A DNA stretch of 64,000 nt, taken from the NCBI GenBank assembly GCA_040752195.1, contig JBFMFC010000003.1:62001-126000 (forward strand), given 5' to 3'. The DNA is from DSNY01 sp040752195 (GTDB lineage: Bacteria > Pseudomonadota > Gammaproteobacteria > Burkholderiales > Burkholderiaceae_F). The translations under genes were made by a program, and so were the position numbers. The notes under the pieces were generated by a model, which was not told where the DNA came from, ran no database searches, and saw nothing but the letters and a program-made list of their open reading frames with translations. Of this stretch, positions 54,355 through 62,247 are shown in pieces (within the stretch, counting starts at the first letter, position 1; every line of letters starts with the position of its first letter).

Positions 54355-55683
54355 TCACGCTCCGCCGCGGCCGATGCCGAAGTACGCCAGACCGGCCGCG
54401 CGCACGGTGGCCGGGTCGTACAGGTTGCGGCCGTCGAACACGGCCTTTCGCGTCAGCGCCCGCGCGAGCCATTCGAAGTCGGGGCTGCGGAACTCGAGCC
54501 ATTCGGTGACGACTGCGAGCGCGTCGGCGCCGTCCGCCGCCGCCCGCGCCGAAGGCGCGAACTCGACCGCGCCGTTGCCGCGCAGGAGCGCGCGCGCGTT
54601 GTCCATCGCGACCGGGTCGTAGGCGCGCACCTTGGCACCGGCCTTCGTCAGCCCGTCGATGATCGCGAGGCTCGCCGCCTCGCGCATGTCGTCGGTGTTG
54701 GCCTTGAACGCCAGCCCCCAGAGCGCGATCGTCCGGCCCGCGAGCCGGCCGTCGAAGAAGCGCGCCATCTTGTCGACCAGGATGCCGCGCTGGCGCAGGT
54801 TGGCGCGCGTGGCCGCGCGCAGAAGCTCGGCCGGCTCGCCCGCCTCTTCCGCGGTGTGGATCAGCGCGCGCAGATCCTTGGGGAAACACGAGCCGCCGAA
54901 GCCGACACCTGCATACAGGAAGTGCGGGCCGATGCGCGGGTCGGAGCCGATGCCGTGCCGCACCTGCTCGATGTCGACGCCGAGCCGGTCGGCGAGGTTC
55001 GCCATCTCGTTCATGAACGAGATGCGCACCGCGAGCATCGCGTTGGCCGCGTACTTCGTGAACTCGGCCGAGCGCACGTCCATGATCTGCAGCCGGTCGC
55101 GGTTGCGGTTGAAGGGTGCGTACAGCGCGCGCAGCGCGTCGGCCGCATGCGCATCGTCCACCCCGACGATGATGCGGTCGGGCCGCATGAAGTCGTCGAC
55201 CGCGAAGCCTTCTTTCAGGAACTCCGGATTCGACGCGGTCGACACCTTGACGCCGACGCCGCGTCTTGCGAGCTCCTCGTTCAGCGTCTCGCGCACGCGG
55301 TCGTTGGTGCCGACCGGAACGGTCGACTTGACGACGACGACCGTGTCGCGCGTGATGCGGCGGCCGAGTTCGCGCGCGCACGCGACTACGTGCGACAGGT
55401 CGGCCGATCCGTCCTCGCCCGACGGCGTTCCCACGGCGATGAAGACGAGCGCCGCGTGCGCGACCGCCTCGTCGTAGCTCGTCGAGAAGGAAAGCCGCCC
55501 GGCCGCCACGCCGCGGGCGACGACGGCGTCGAGCCCCGGCTCGTGGATCGGAATCTCGCCGGCGCGCAACCGTGCGATCTTGCGTTCGTCGACGTCGATG
55601 CAAAGCACGTCGTTGCCGACGTCCGCCAGGCAGGCGCCGGTGACCAGACCGACGTAGCCGGTGCCGATGACGGAGACTTTCAT
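54355..55683 (-). CDS. UDP-glucose 6-dehydrogenase
   Basis: A 442-residue enzyme oxidising UDP-glucose to UDP-glucuronate with two NAD. The N-terminal Rossmann start is KVSVIGTGYVGLVTGACLADVG. The catalytic Cys266 lies in GFGGSCFPKD. The C-terminal domain keeps LWGLAFKANTDDMREAAS. Length and motifs are normal for the Ugd/KfiD family. It feeds the epimerase gene directly downstream. About 240 bases separate it from the AhpD-like gene and hold nothing I recognise. Confidence 0.93.
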   Translation of the reverse strand: MKVSVIGTGYVGLVTGACLADVGNDVLCIDVDERKIARLRAGEIPIHEPGLDAVVARGVAAGRLSFSTSYDEAVAHAALVFIAVGTPSGEDGSADLSHVVACARELGRRITRDTVVVVKSTVPVGTNDRVRETLNEELARRGVGVKVSTASNPEFLKEGFAVDDFMRPDRIIVGVDDAHAADALRALYAPFNRNRDRLQIMDVRSAEFTKYAANAMLAVRISFMNEMANLADRLGVDIEQVRHGIGSDPRIGPHFLYAGVGFGGSCFPKDLRALIHTAEEAGEPAELLRAATRANLRQRGILVDKMARFFDGRLAGRTIALWGLAFKANTDDMREAASLAIIDGLTKAGAKVRAYDPVAMDNARALLRGNGAVEFAPSARAAADGADALAVVTEWLEFRSPDFEWLARALTRKAVFDGRNLYDPATVRAAGLAYFGIGRGGA

Positions 55684-55920
55684 GTTCCTGGCGGGTGACG
55701 AAAGCCGGATCTTAGCGGCCAGCCCGCGTGCGAACCGCGAACGGACCGACCGGCCGTCGCACTTGCGGCGCGTGCCCGCGCGGCCGACGAGGCGTTCCGC
55801 CGTCGGTGGGTTTCATGCCACGGTCGAAGCGGCGCCGCCCGCTCGAAGCCGGTGCAGGCGTGCCGCGTGCCGTCTGCCGCAAGCCGAAGGCAAAGAGGCG
55901 GTCCGTCAGCAGTGCCGCGC

Positions 55921-56520
55921 TCACTTGGCTGGCGGCGGCAAACGGCCCAGCAGATAGAACTCATCGTTCGGCCGCATGCCGATCATGTTCGCCATCCGGT
56001 TCGACAGCGCGAAGAACGCCGCGATCGCGCCGATGTCCCAGATGTCCTCGTCGGAAAAGCCGTGCGCGCGCAGCGCGTCGAAGTCGGCGTCGCCGATCGA
56101 CCCGGAATCCAGCGCGACCTTCATCGCGAAGTCCAGCATCGCCTTCTGCCGCGGCGTGATGTCGGCCTTGCGGTAGTTGATCGCGACCTGGTCGGCGACC
56201 AGCGGGTTCTTCGCGCGGATGCGCAGGATCGCGCCGTGCGCGACGACGCAGTACTGGCACCGGTTGGCGCCGCTCGTGGCGACGACGATCATCTCGCGCT
56301 CGGCCTTGGTCAGCCCGCTTTCCTTCTCCATCAGCGCGTCGTGGTACGCGAAGAACGCGCGGAACTCGTCCGGGCGGTGCGCGAGCGTCAGGAAGACGTT
56401 CGGGATGAACCCCGACTTCTCCTGCACCGCGAGGATGCGCGCGCGGATGTCCTCGGGCAGATCCTTCAGTTCCGGGACGGGATAACGGCTGATCGGCGGT
56501 GTGTTCGGCGCAGCGTTCAT
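55921..56520 (-). CDS. AhpD-like peroxidase-related enzyme
   Basis: A 199-residue carboxymuconolactone-decarboxylase/AhpD-fold protein. The redox site is Cys88, Cys91 and His95 in CQYCVVAHGAIL. The fold recurs with the ELKDLPEDIRARIL and GFSDEDIWDIGAIAAFFALSNRMANM segments of the peroxidase-related subfamily. It probably reduces peroxides or peroxiredoxin disulfides. Its ATG overlaps the msbA stop by 3 bases, so it is coupled to msbA, an unusual partner. Confidence 0.85.
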   Translation of the reverse strand: MNAAPNTPPISRYPVPELKDLPEDIRARILAVQEKSGFIPNVFLTLAHRPDEFRAFFAYHDALMEKESGLTKAEREMIVVATSGANRCQYCVVAHGAILRIRAKNPLVADQVAINYRKADITPRQKAMLDFAMKVALDSGSIGDADFDALRAHGFSDEDIWDIGAIAAFFALSNRMANMIGMRPNDEFYLLGRLPPPAK

Positions 56521-58295
56521 GCAGCCTCCTTCGCGTGCGAGAACTGGATGTGATGCAGATGGGCGTACAGCCCGCCGCGGGCGAGCAGCTCGGCGTGACG
56601 ACCGGTCTCGACGACGCGGCCCGCCTCGAGCACGACGATGCGGTCGGCGCGCTCGATCGTCGACAGCCGGTGCGCGACGACGAAGGTCGTGCGGCCTTTC
56701 ATCAGTCGCTCCAGCGACGCCTGGATGTAGCGCTCCGATTCGGAGTCGAGCGCCGCGGTCGCCTCGTCGAGCAGCAGGATCGGCGCATCCTTCAGCAGCG
56801 CCCGTGCGATCGAAAGCCGCTGGCGCTGCCCGCCCGACAGCTTGACGGCGTTTTCGCCGATCTGCGTGTCGAATCCGTGCGGCAGCGACTCGATGAACGG
56901 CAGCAGGTATGCCGCCTCGGCCGCGGCGCGGATGCGCTCGGGCGGGGCGCCGCGCTGCGCACCGTAGGCGATGTTGGCCGCGATCGTATCGTCGAACAGC
57001 ACGACGTCCTGCGACACCAGCGCGATCTGCGCGCGCAGACTCGCCAGCCGCAGCTCTCGAGTCGGAATGCCGTCGAGGAGGATTTCGCCCGAAGTCGGCT
57101 CGATGAAGCGCGGGATCAGGTTGATCAGCGTCGTCTTGCCCGCGCCGGACGGTCCGACGAGCGCGATCACGTCGCCCGGCGCCGCCTCGAGCGAGACGTG
57201 GTCGAGCGCCGGCTGCGCCGCAGCCGGGTAGCCGAACGAGACGTCGCGCAACGCGATCGCGCCGCGCGCGCGTTCGATCGTCCGCGTGCCGGTGTCCGCC
57301 TCCTCCTTCGAGTCGATCAGCGCGAACACGCTCTCGGCCGCGGCGAGCATCCGCGCCAGCGGTCCGTTCAGTCCCGCCAAGTGCCGCAGCGGCGGCAGCA
57401 GCAGCAGCGCCGCGGTCAGGAAGGTGATGAAGTCGCCGGCCGAAAGCTGCGCCGTGCGCGCCTGCCACAGCGCCACGCCGATGACGAACGCGATGCCGAC
57501 CGCGGCGATCACCTGCGTCACCGGGGTCGCGCCCGAGTAGCCGATCTGCATCCGCATGGCGAAGCGGCGCAGCCGCGCATTGATCGCCGCGAAGCGCTCG
57601 GTTTCGTACGCGTAGCCGTCGTAGATCTTGATCACGCGGCCGCCTTCGTGCGCCTCCTGCACGGCGCGCGTCATCACGCCGACCATCGCCTGGTTCTCGA
57701 GGTTGAGCCGGCGCAGCCGTTTGCCGAACGCGCGCAGCACGAGTGCGATCGGCGGCGCGACGGCGAGCGTCACCAGCGTCAGCTGCCAGTTGTAGTACAG
57801 CAGCACCGCCAGCAGCGCGATCACCGTCAGCGAGTCGCGCACGGCGGTCGTCATCACCTCGGCGGCGAGGTTCAGCGCGTTGGTCGCCTCGTTGACGAAC
57901 TTCGCGATCACCGTTCCCGACGGCACGCTCTCGAGCGTGGCCTGCGGCCAGCGCAGCAGGCGCGCGAACATCTGGCCGCGCAGTTCGACCAGCACGCCCT
58001 GCGAGACGCGGTTCAGCAGATATGTGCTGGCAAAGCTGGACAGCCCGCGCAGCACGAACACGCCGACGAAGCCCGCCGGCACCCAGATGCCCGCGGCGAC
58101 ATCGCGCCGATAGAAGCCCTGATCGAGCAGCAGCCCCGTCATGCGCGCGATCAGCGGCTCGGTGACCGCGGTCGCGAGCATTGCAACGACGGCGACCGCG
58201 AGCGCGGCTTTGTGCGCGAGCACGAGCCGCAGCATCCGGCGCAGGACCGGGTCGTACGCAAGGCTCGTGCGCGACAGCGACGGGTCAAACGCCAT
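56517..58295 (-). CDS. msbA: Lipid A export ABC transporter MsbA
   Basis: A 592-residue half-transporter with a six-helix membrane domain and a C-terminal ATPase. Walker A is GPSGAGKTT, the signature LSGGQRQR, Walker B ILLLDEATAALDSES and the switch His in VVAHRLSTIE. It flips core-lipid A across the inner membrane. The translated start is an ATG inside a perfect 8-bp hairpin, and another 10-bp hairpin stands just upstream. No strong ribosome site is seen, so a start near Met21 cannot be excluded. It diverges from the LPS glycosyltransferase cluster. Confidence 0.92.
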   Translation of the reverse strand: MAFDPSLSRTSLAYDPVLRRMLRLVLAHKAALAVAVVAMLATAVTEPLIARMTGLLLDQGFYRRDVAAGIWVPAGFVGVFVLRGLSSFASTYLLNRVSQGVLVELRGQMFARLLRWPQATLESVPSGTVIAKFVNEATNALNLAAEVMTTAVRDSLTVIALLAVLLYYNWQLTLVTLAVAPPIALVLRAFGKRLRRLNLENQAMVGVMTRAVQEAHEGGRVIKIYDGYAYETERFAAINARLRRFAMRMQIGYSGATPVTQVIAAVGIAFVIGVALWQARTAQLSAGDFITFLTAALLLLPPLRHLAGLNGPLARMLAAAESVFALIDSKEEADTGTRTIERARGAIALRDVSFGYPAAAQPALDHVSLEAAPGDVIALVGPSGAGKTTLINLIPRFIEPTSGEILLDGIPTRELRLASLRAQIALVSQDVVLFDDTIAANIAYGAQRGAPPERIRAAAEAAYLLPFIESLPHGFDTQIGENAVKLSGGQRQRLSIARALLKDAPILLLDEATAALDSESERYIQASLERLMKGRTTFVVAHRLSTIERADRIVVLEAGRVVETGRHAELLARGGLYAHLHHIQFSHAKEAA

Positions 58296-58338
58296 CGAAT
58301 GGCGTTCCCGCCCTCAGCCGGCGCACACGCGCCGGCTG
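58288..58338 (-). promoter_or_regulatory. Two adjacent stem-loops at the msbA translation start
   Basis: Stem 1 is AACGCCAT/ATGGCGTT (58288-58295 and 58299-58306) with a 3-base loop and encloses the msbA ATG. Stem 2 is CAGCCGGCGC/GCGCCGGCTG (58315-58324 and 58329-58338) with an ACAC loop, 8 bases further upstream. Both pair perfectly. In msbA mRNA this would hide the start codon, which suggests control of translation. Confidence 0.45.
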
Positions 58339-58457
58339 CGGCGTGATCGGAAAGGCGTTGGAAGACATCGCGGTTGCGCGGAGGTGGCCGGATACAATTT
58401 CGCGTCCCGTTGTCGGCCGTCGCGTAGTTTATAGGCGATCGACCGCGCGCCCGTTCA

Positions 58458-59405
58458 ATGCCGACCCTATTCGTCCGCCTGCCGAACCATCTCGGCGATA
58501 CCTGCATGTGCCTGCCCGCGCTCGAACTGCTCGCGCGCGCCGGGCACGCGCTCGCGCTCGTCGGCAAGCCGTGGGCGGCGGCGCTCCTCGAGGCCTACGA
58601 CCGGCCCGTGCTCGCGCCGCGCGGACCGTGGATCGAGCGGATCGACGCGCTGCGTGTCGCCCGAGTCGCGGCGCGCGCCGAGCAGGCGGTGCTGTTCACC
58701 AACTCGATCGGCAGTGCACTCGAGTTCCGGCTCGCCGGCTTCGCGTGCGCCGGCTATGCGACCGAGGCACGACGCTGGCTGCTTGCGCGCGCGATCGCGG
58801 TGCCGGCAGCGTGGACCCGCGCCATGCACACGGTCGAGTACTACTTCGAGCTCGCGCGGCGGTTCGCGAACGTCGAAGCGCAACCGCCCGCGCAGCTTTC
58901 GCTCAGATTGACAGCGGCGGCGCAGGCGCGTGCGCGCGCTTTGCTCGCCGCAGCGGGTGTCGACGGGCCGTACACGATGTTGTGCCCGGCCGCCGTCGGC
59001 ATCCATCACGGCCGAGTCAAGGCGTGGACTGAGTTTCCGCGGCTGTGCGCCGAGTTGGTCGCGCACGGCGTGCGCGTGGTCGCATGTCCGGGTCCCGGCG
59101 AGCGCGACGTCGTCGCTGCCGCGCTGCCCGGCGGGACGATCCTGCCGGAAACCGATGTCGCGACCTTCGCGGCGCTGCTGCAAGGCGCGCAGCTCGTGGT
59201 CGCCAACGACAGCGGTCCGAGCCATGTCGCCGCGGCGGTCGGCGCGCCGCTGATCGCGATCTTCGGCGTCACGGACCCGGTGCGCACACGGCCCTGGACA
59301 CCCGATGCCGATCTGGTCGGCGGTCAGGACACCTGGCCGCCATTCGACGCCGTGTGGGAGCGTGTCAGGGCGCGCCTCGCGCTTGCGCTGGCGGTTCCGT
59401 CGTGA
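58458..59405 (+). CDS. Glycosyltransferase family 9 (LPS heptosyltransferase-like)
   Basis: A 315-residue GT-B enzyme. The N-terminal LFVRLPNHLGDTCMCLPALELL is the GT9 start and the C-terminal NDSGPSHVAAAVGAPLIAIFG is the ADP-heptose binding motif. It belongs to the heptosyltransferase group (WaaF/WaaQ-like) that builds the LPS inner core, though the exact acceptor is unknown. TACAAT at 58393-58398 may be a -10 element. Its stop overlaps the GTG of the ligase gene. Confidence 0.88.
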   Translation: MPTLFVRLPNHLGDTCMCLPALELLARAGHALALVGKPWAAALLEAYDRPVLAPRGPWIERIDALRVARVAARAEQAVLFTNSIGSALEFRLAGFACAGYATEARRWLLARAIAVPAAWTRAMHTVEYYFELARRFANVEAQPPAQLSLRLTAAAQARARALLAAAGVDGPYTMLCPAAVGIHHGRVKAWTEFPRLCAELVAHGVRVVACPGPGERDVVAAALPGGTILPETDVATFAALLQGAQLVVANDSGPSHVAAAVGAPLIAIFGVTDPVRTRPWTPDADLVGGQDTWPPFDAVWERVRARLALALAVPS

Positions 59406-60631
59406 GCGGGGCAGCGGTCGTCGCGCACGGCGTCACCCGCTGGGCGGCGTGGAGCGATCGCGCAACGCGCTCGGCCGCGGTGCTGGCTGCGTTCGTTCTG
59501 CCGTTTTCCACCGCCGGCGCCAACGCGGCGTTCGCGCTGTTCGTGCTGCTGTGGGTCGCGAGCCCGAACCTCGCCGATCGCGCGCGCCGCGCATGGCAAG
59601 ACCCGGTCGGCCGCGCCGCACTCGCGCTCTTCGCGCTGTTCGTCGCGGGCGTGGCGTGGAGCAGCGCGAGCGCCGCCGACGCCTGGGACCTCGTGTTGAA
59701 GTACCGCAAGCTCGTGCTGCTGGCGATGCTGCTCGCGGTCATGGGCGAGCGCCGCTGGCAGCGCGCCGTGCTGGTCGCGTTCGGCGCCGGCGGCGCGGTC
59801 GTCTTCGTCGCCGCGCTGCTGATCCACTTCGGCGTGCTGCCGCAGGCCGAGCGCGGCGGCCCCGGCAACGCCGTTGCCTTCAAGAATCACATCACGGAGA
59901 GCTGGGTGTCGGCGCTGCTCTTTTTCTTCGCGCTGACCGGCGCGCGCCGGGCGCGCAACCCCGCGTTGCGCGCGCTGATGGCGGCGGGCGCCGTTGCCGC
60001 TGCGACGCACGTGCTGTGGCTGTTGATCGGACGCACCGGCTATGTGCTGCTCGTTGCGCTGCTGGTGACGTGGGCCGCACCGCTGGCCGGTTGGCGGCGC
60101 GCCCTGCCCGCCGCGCTCGTCGGCGCGGCGCTGCTCGGTGTCGTCGCACTGTCGTCGGACACGTTCGTGCAGCGCGTGAGGTTCACGTTCGCCGAGGTCG
60201 AGCAGTATCGGGAAACGGGCGCAGTGACCTCATGGGGCGCTCGCTACGAGTTTGCGCGAGCCGCCGCAAGGATCTGGCTCGCTTCACCGATCTGGGGGCA
60301 TGGCAGCGGCAGCGTGCCCGTCGAACACGCCCGGCTGCCGCGCCCGCACACGGCAGCCGGCGAGCTGACGACGAGCAACCTGCACGGCGAATTCTCAGAG
60401 CTCGCGGTTCAGCTCGGGCTGCTCGGCGTCGGCGCTTTCGTCTGGTTGCTTGTCGCGCACGGCCGACGCGCGCGCGAGCTGGAGCCTGCGTGGCGCGATC
60501 TGGCGATTGGACTGCTCGTCGCGATGGCGGTCGGATCGACCTTCAACTCGCTGCTGCGCGACTTCACCGAAGGCCACGCGTACGCGCTGCTCGCCGGCAC
60601 GCTGCTCGCGCGGCGCCAGGACCGAGCCTGA
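59402..60631 (+). CDS. O-antigen ligase family membrane protein
   Basis: A 409-residue polytopic protein of the Wzy_C/O-antigen ligase family. About ten hydrophobic segments flank a large periplasmic loop. The conserved segment near residue 300, HGSGSVPVEH followed by TSNLHGEFSELAVQLGLLG, matches the family's key His-rich periplasmic region. Such enzymes attach O-chains to lipid A-core (WaaL) or polymerise repeats. The GTG start overlaps the GT9 stop. The neighbours suggest LPS. Confidence 0.85.
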   Translation: MSGAAVVAHGVTRWAAWSDRATRSAAVLAAFVLPFSTAGANAAFALFVLLWVASPNLADRARRAWQDPVGRAALALFALFVAGVAWSSASAADAWDLVLKYRKLVLLAMLLAVMGERRWQRAVLVAFGAGGAVVFVAALLIHFGVLPQAERGGPGNAVAFKNHITESWVSALLFFFALTGARRARNPALRALMAAGAVAAATHVLWLLIGRTGYVLLVALLVTWAAPLAGWRRALPAALVGAALLGVVALSSDTFVQRVRFTFAEVEQYRETGAVTSWGARYEFARAAARIWLASPIWGHGSGSVPVEHARLPRPHTAAGELTTSNLHGEFSELAVQLGLLGVGAFVWLLVAHGRRARELEPAWRDLAIGLLVAMAVGSTFNSLLRDFTEGHAYALLAGTLLARRQDRA

Positions 60632-60632
60632 C

Positions 60633-61412
60633 ATGCGCCCGCGCCTGTCGGTCGCGATCATCGCGCGCAACGAGGAAGGCAACCTGCCAGCGTGCCTGGC
60701 GAGCGTCGAGTTCGCCGACGAGATCGTCGTCGTCGATCATGCGAGCACCGATCGGACCGCGCAGATCGCGCGCGATCGTGGCGCGCGCGTCGTCGAGACG
60801 GCCGACTGGCCGGGCTTTGGCGCGCAGAAGAACCGCGCGCTCGACGCCTGCACCGGCGACTGGATCCTGTCGCTCGATGCCGACGAGCGCGTGACGCCGC
60901 AGTTGCGCGCCGAGATCGAACGCATGCTCGCGCAGCCCGACTTCGACGTGTACGAGATCCCGCGGCGGTCAACCTACTGCGGGCGCTTCATGCGCCACGG
61001 CGGCTGGCACCCCGACTACGTACGCAGGCTGTTCAAACGCGGCGCGGCGCGCTTCTGCGCCGCGGCGGTGCACGAGTCGCTGGTCACCGAACGGCGCGTC
61101 GGCCGCCTGCGCGAGCCGATCCTGCACTACAGCTTCCGCACGATGGACGAGGTGATCGCGAAGATGAACCGCTACTCGAGCGACTCGGCGGCCGCGCTCG
61201 CCGCGCGCGGCGAAGTGCCGGGCCTGGCGCGCGCGATCGTCCACGGGCTCGCTGCCTTCCTGCGTACCTACGTCTTCAAGCTCGGCTTTCTCGACGGCCG
61301 GCGCGGCTTCCTGCTCGCGGTGTCCAACGCCGAGGGATCGTATTACCGCTACGTGAAGGCGATGCTGGCCGCTGAAGCGCGCAGCGGCGCGCCGCGCGAC
61401 GACACCGACTGA
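60633..61412 (+). CDS. Glycosyltransferase family 2, LPS core beta-1,4-glucosyltransferase-like
   Basis: A 259-residue GT-A enzyme. The nucleotide-sugar site begins RLSVAIIARNEEGNLPACLASV and the metal-binding DxD is in LSLDADERVTPQ. RRSTYCGRFMRHGGWHPDYVRRLF is the mark of the WaaE/KdtX-type subfamily that adds glucose to inner-core heptose. Two hydrophobic turns near the C-terminus suggest membrane association. It starts one base after the ligase stop codon. Confidence 0.88.
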   Translation: MRPRLSVAIIARNEEGNLPACLASVEFADEIVVVDHASTDRTAQIARDRGARVVETADWPGFGAQKNRALDACTGDWILSLDADERVTPQLRAEIERMLAQPDFDVYEIPRRSTYCGRFMRHGGWHPDYVRRLFKRGAARFCAAAVHESLVTERRVGRLREPILHYSFRTMDEVIAKMNRYSSDSAAALAARGEVPGLARAIVHGLAAFLRTYVFKLGFLDGRRGFLLAVSNAEGSYYRYVKAMLAAEARSGAPRDDTD

Positions 61413-61419
61413 GGCGGCT

Positions 61420-62247
61420 GTGCTGATCTCGGTCATCGTGACCACCTACAACCGGCCCGACGCGCTGCGCGCGGTGTTGGCCGGCCTGTTCGAGCAGACC
61501 GATCGCGGATTCGAAGTCATCGTCGCCGACGACGGTTCGCGCGACGACACGCGCGCGCTCGTCGAGTCGATGGCGGCCGGCGCGCCGATCCCGGTACGCC
61601 ATGTGTGGCAGGAAGACCGCGGCTTTCGCGCGGGCGCGGCGCGCAACCGGGCGGCCGCCGTCGCTACCGGCGACTACCTGATCTTCCTCGACGGCGACTG
61701 CATTCCGCGCCCCGACTGGATCGCGCGGCATCGGCGGCTTGCCGAACCCGGCTGGATGGTCGCAGGCAACCGCATCCTGCTGGCCGAGCGCTTCACGCAG
61801 CACGTGCTCGAACGCGGCGAGCCGGTGCACGCGTGGGGCCTCGGACAGTGGCGGCTCGCGCAGCTCGCAGGCCATGTCAACCGCACGCTGCCGCTGCGCC
61901 GGCTCGCGCTCGGTCCGCTGCGCAAGCTGGGCGCGCGGCGCTGGCAACGCGTGCGCACCTGCAACCTCGGCGTATGGGCGGCGGACTTTCGCGCGGTCAA
62001 CGGCTTCGATGAGCAATTCGAGGGCTGGGGTTTCGAGGATTCGGATCTCGCGGTGCGGTTGCTCAACTGCGGCGTGCGCCGCAAGGAAGGCGCGTTCGCC
62101 ACCGGCGTGCTGCACCTGTGGCACCGCGAGCACGATCGCCGCTTCGAAGCGAAGAATCGTGCGCTGCTGCAACAGCGGATCGACTCGCGCGAAGTGCGCG
62201 CGGCGACCGGCCTCGACCGGTATCCGGCTGCCCGCGCTCAGGCGTAG
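61420..62247 (+). CDS. Glycosyltransferase family 2 (galactosyltransferase-like)
   Basis: A 275-residue GT-A enzyme. The start LISVIVTTYNRPDALRAVLAGL and DDGSRDDT bind the nucleotide; DxD is in FLDGDCIPRPDW. The C-terminal GFDEQFEGWGFEDSDLAVRL, a WGxED motif, is the catalytic-base region of the galactosyltransferase C-terminal fold. The sugar is not determined. The start is GTG, since LISVIV is the conserved first strand. Its last 10 bases overlap the 3' end of dnaE on the other strand. Confidence 0.85.
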   Translation: MLISVIVTTYNRPDALRAVLAGLFEQTDRGFEVIVADDGSRDDTRALVESMAAGAPIPVRHVWQEDRGFRAGAARNRAAAVATGDYLIFLDGDCIPRPDWIARHRRLAEPGWMVAGNRILLAERFTQHVLERGEPVHAWGLGQWRLAQLAGHVNRTLPLRRLALGPLRKLGARRWQRVRTCNLGVWAADFRAVNGFDEQFEGWGFEDSDLAVRLLNCGVRRKEGAFATGVLHLWHREHDRRFEAKNRALLQQRIDSREVRAATGLDRYPAARAQA

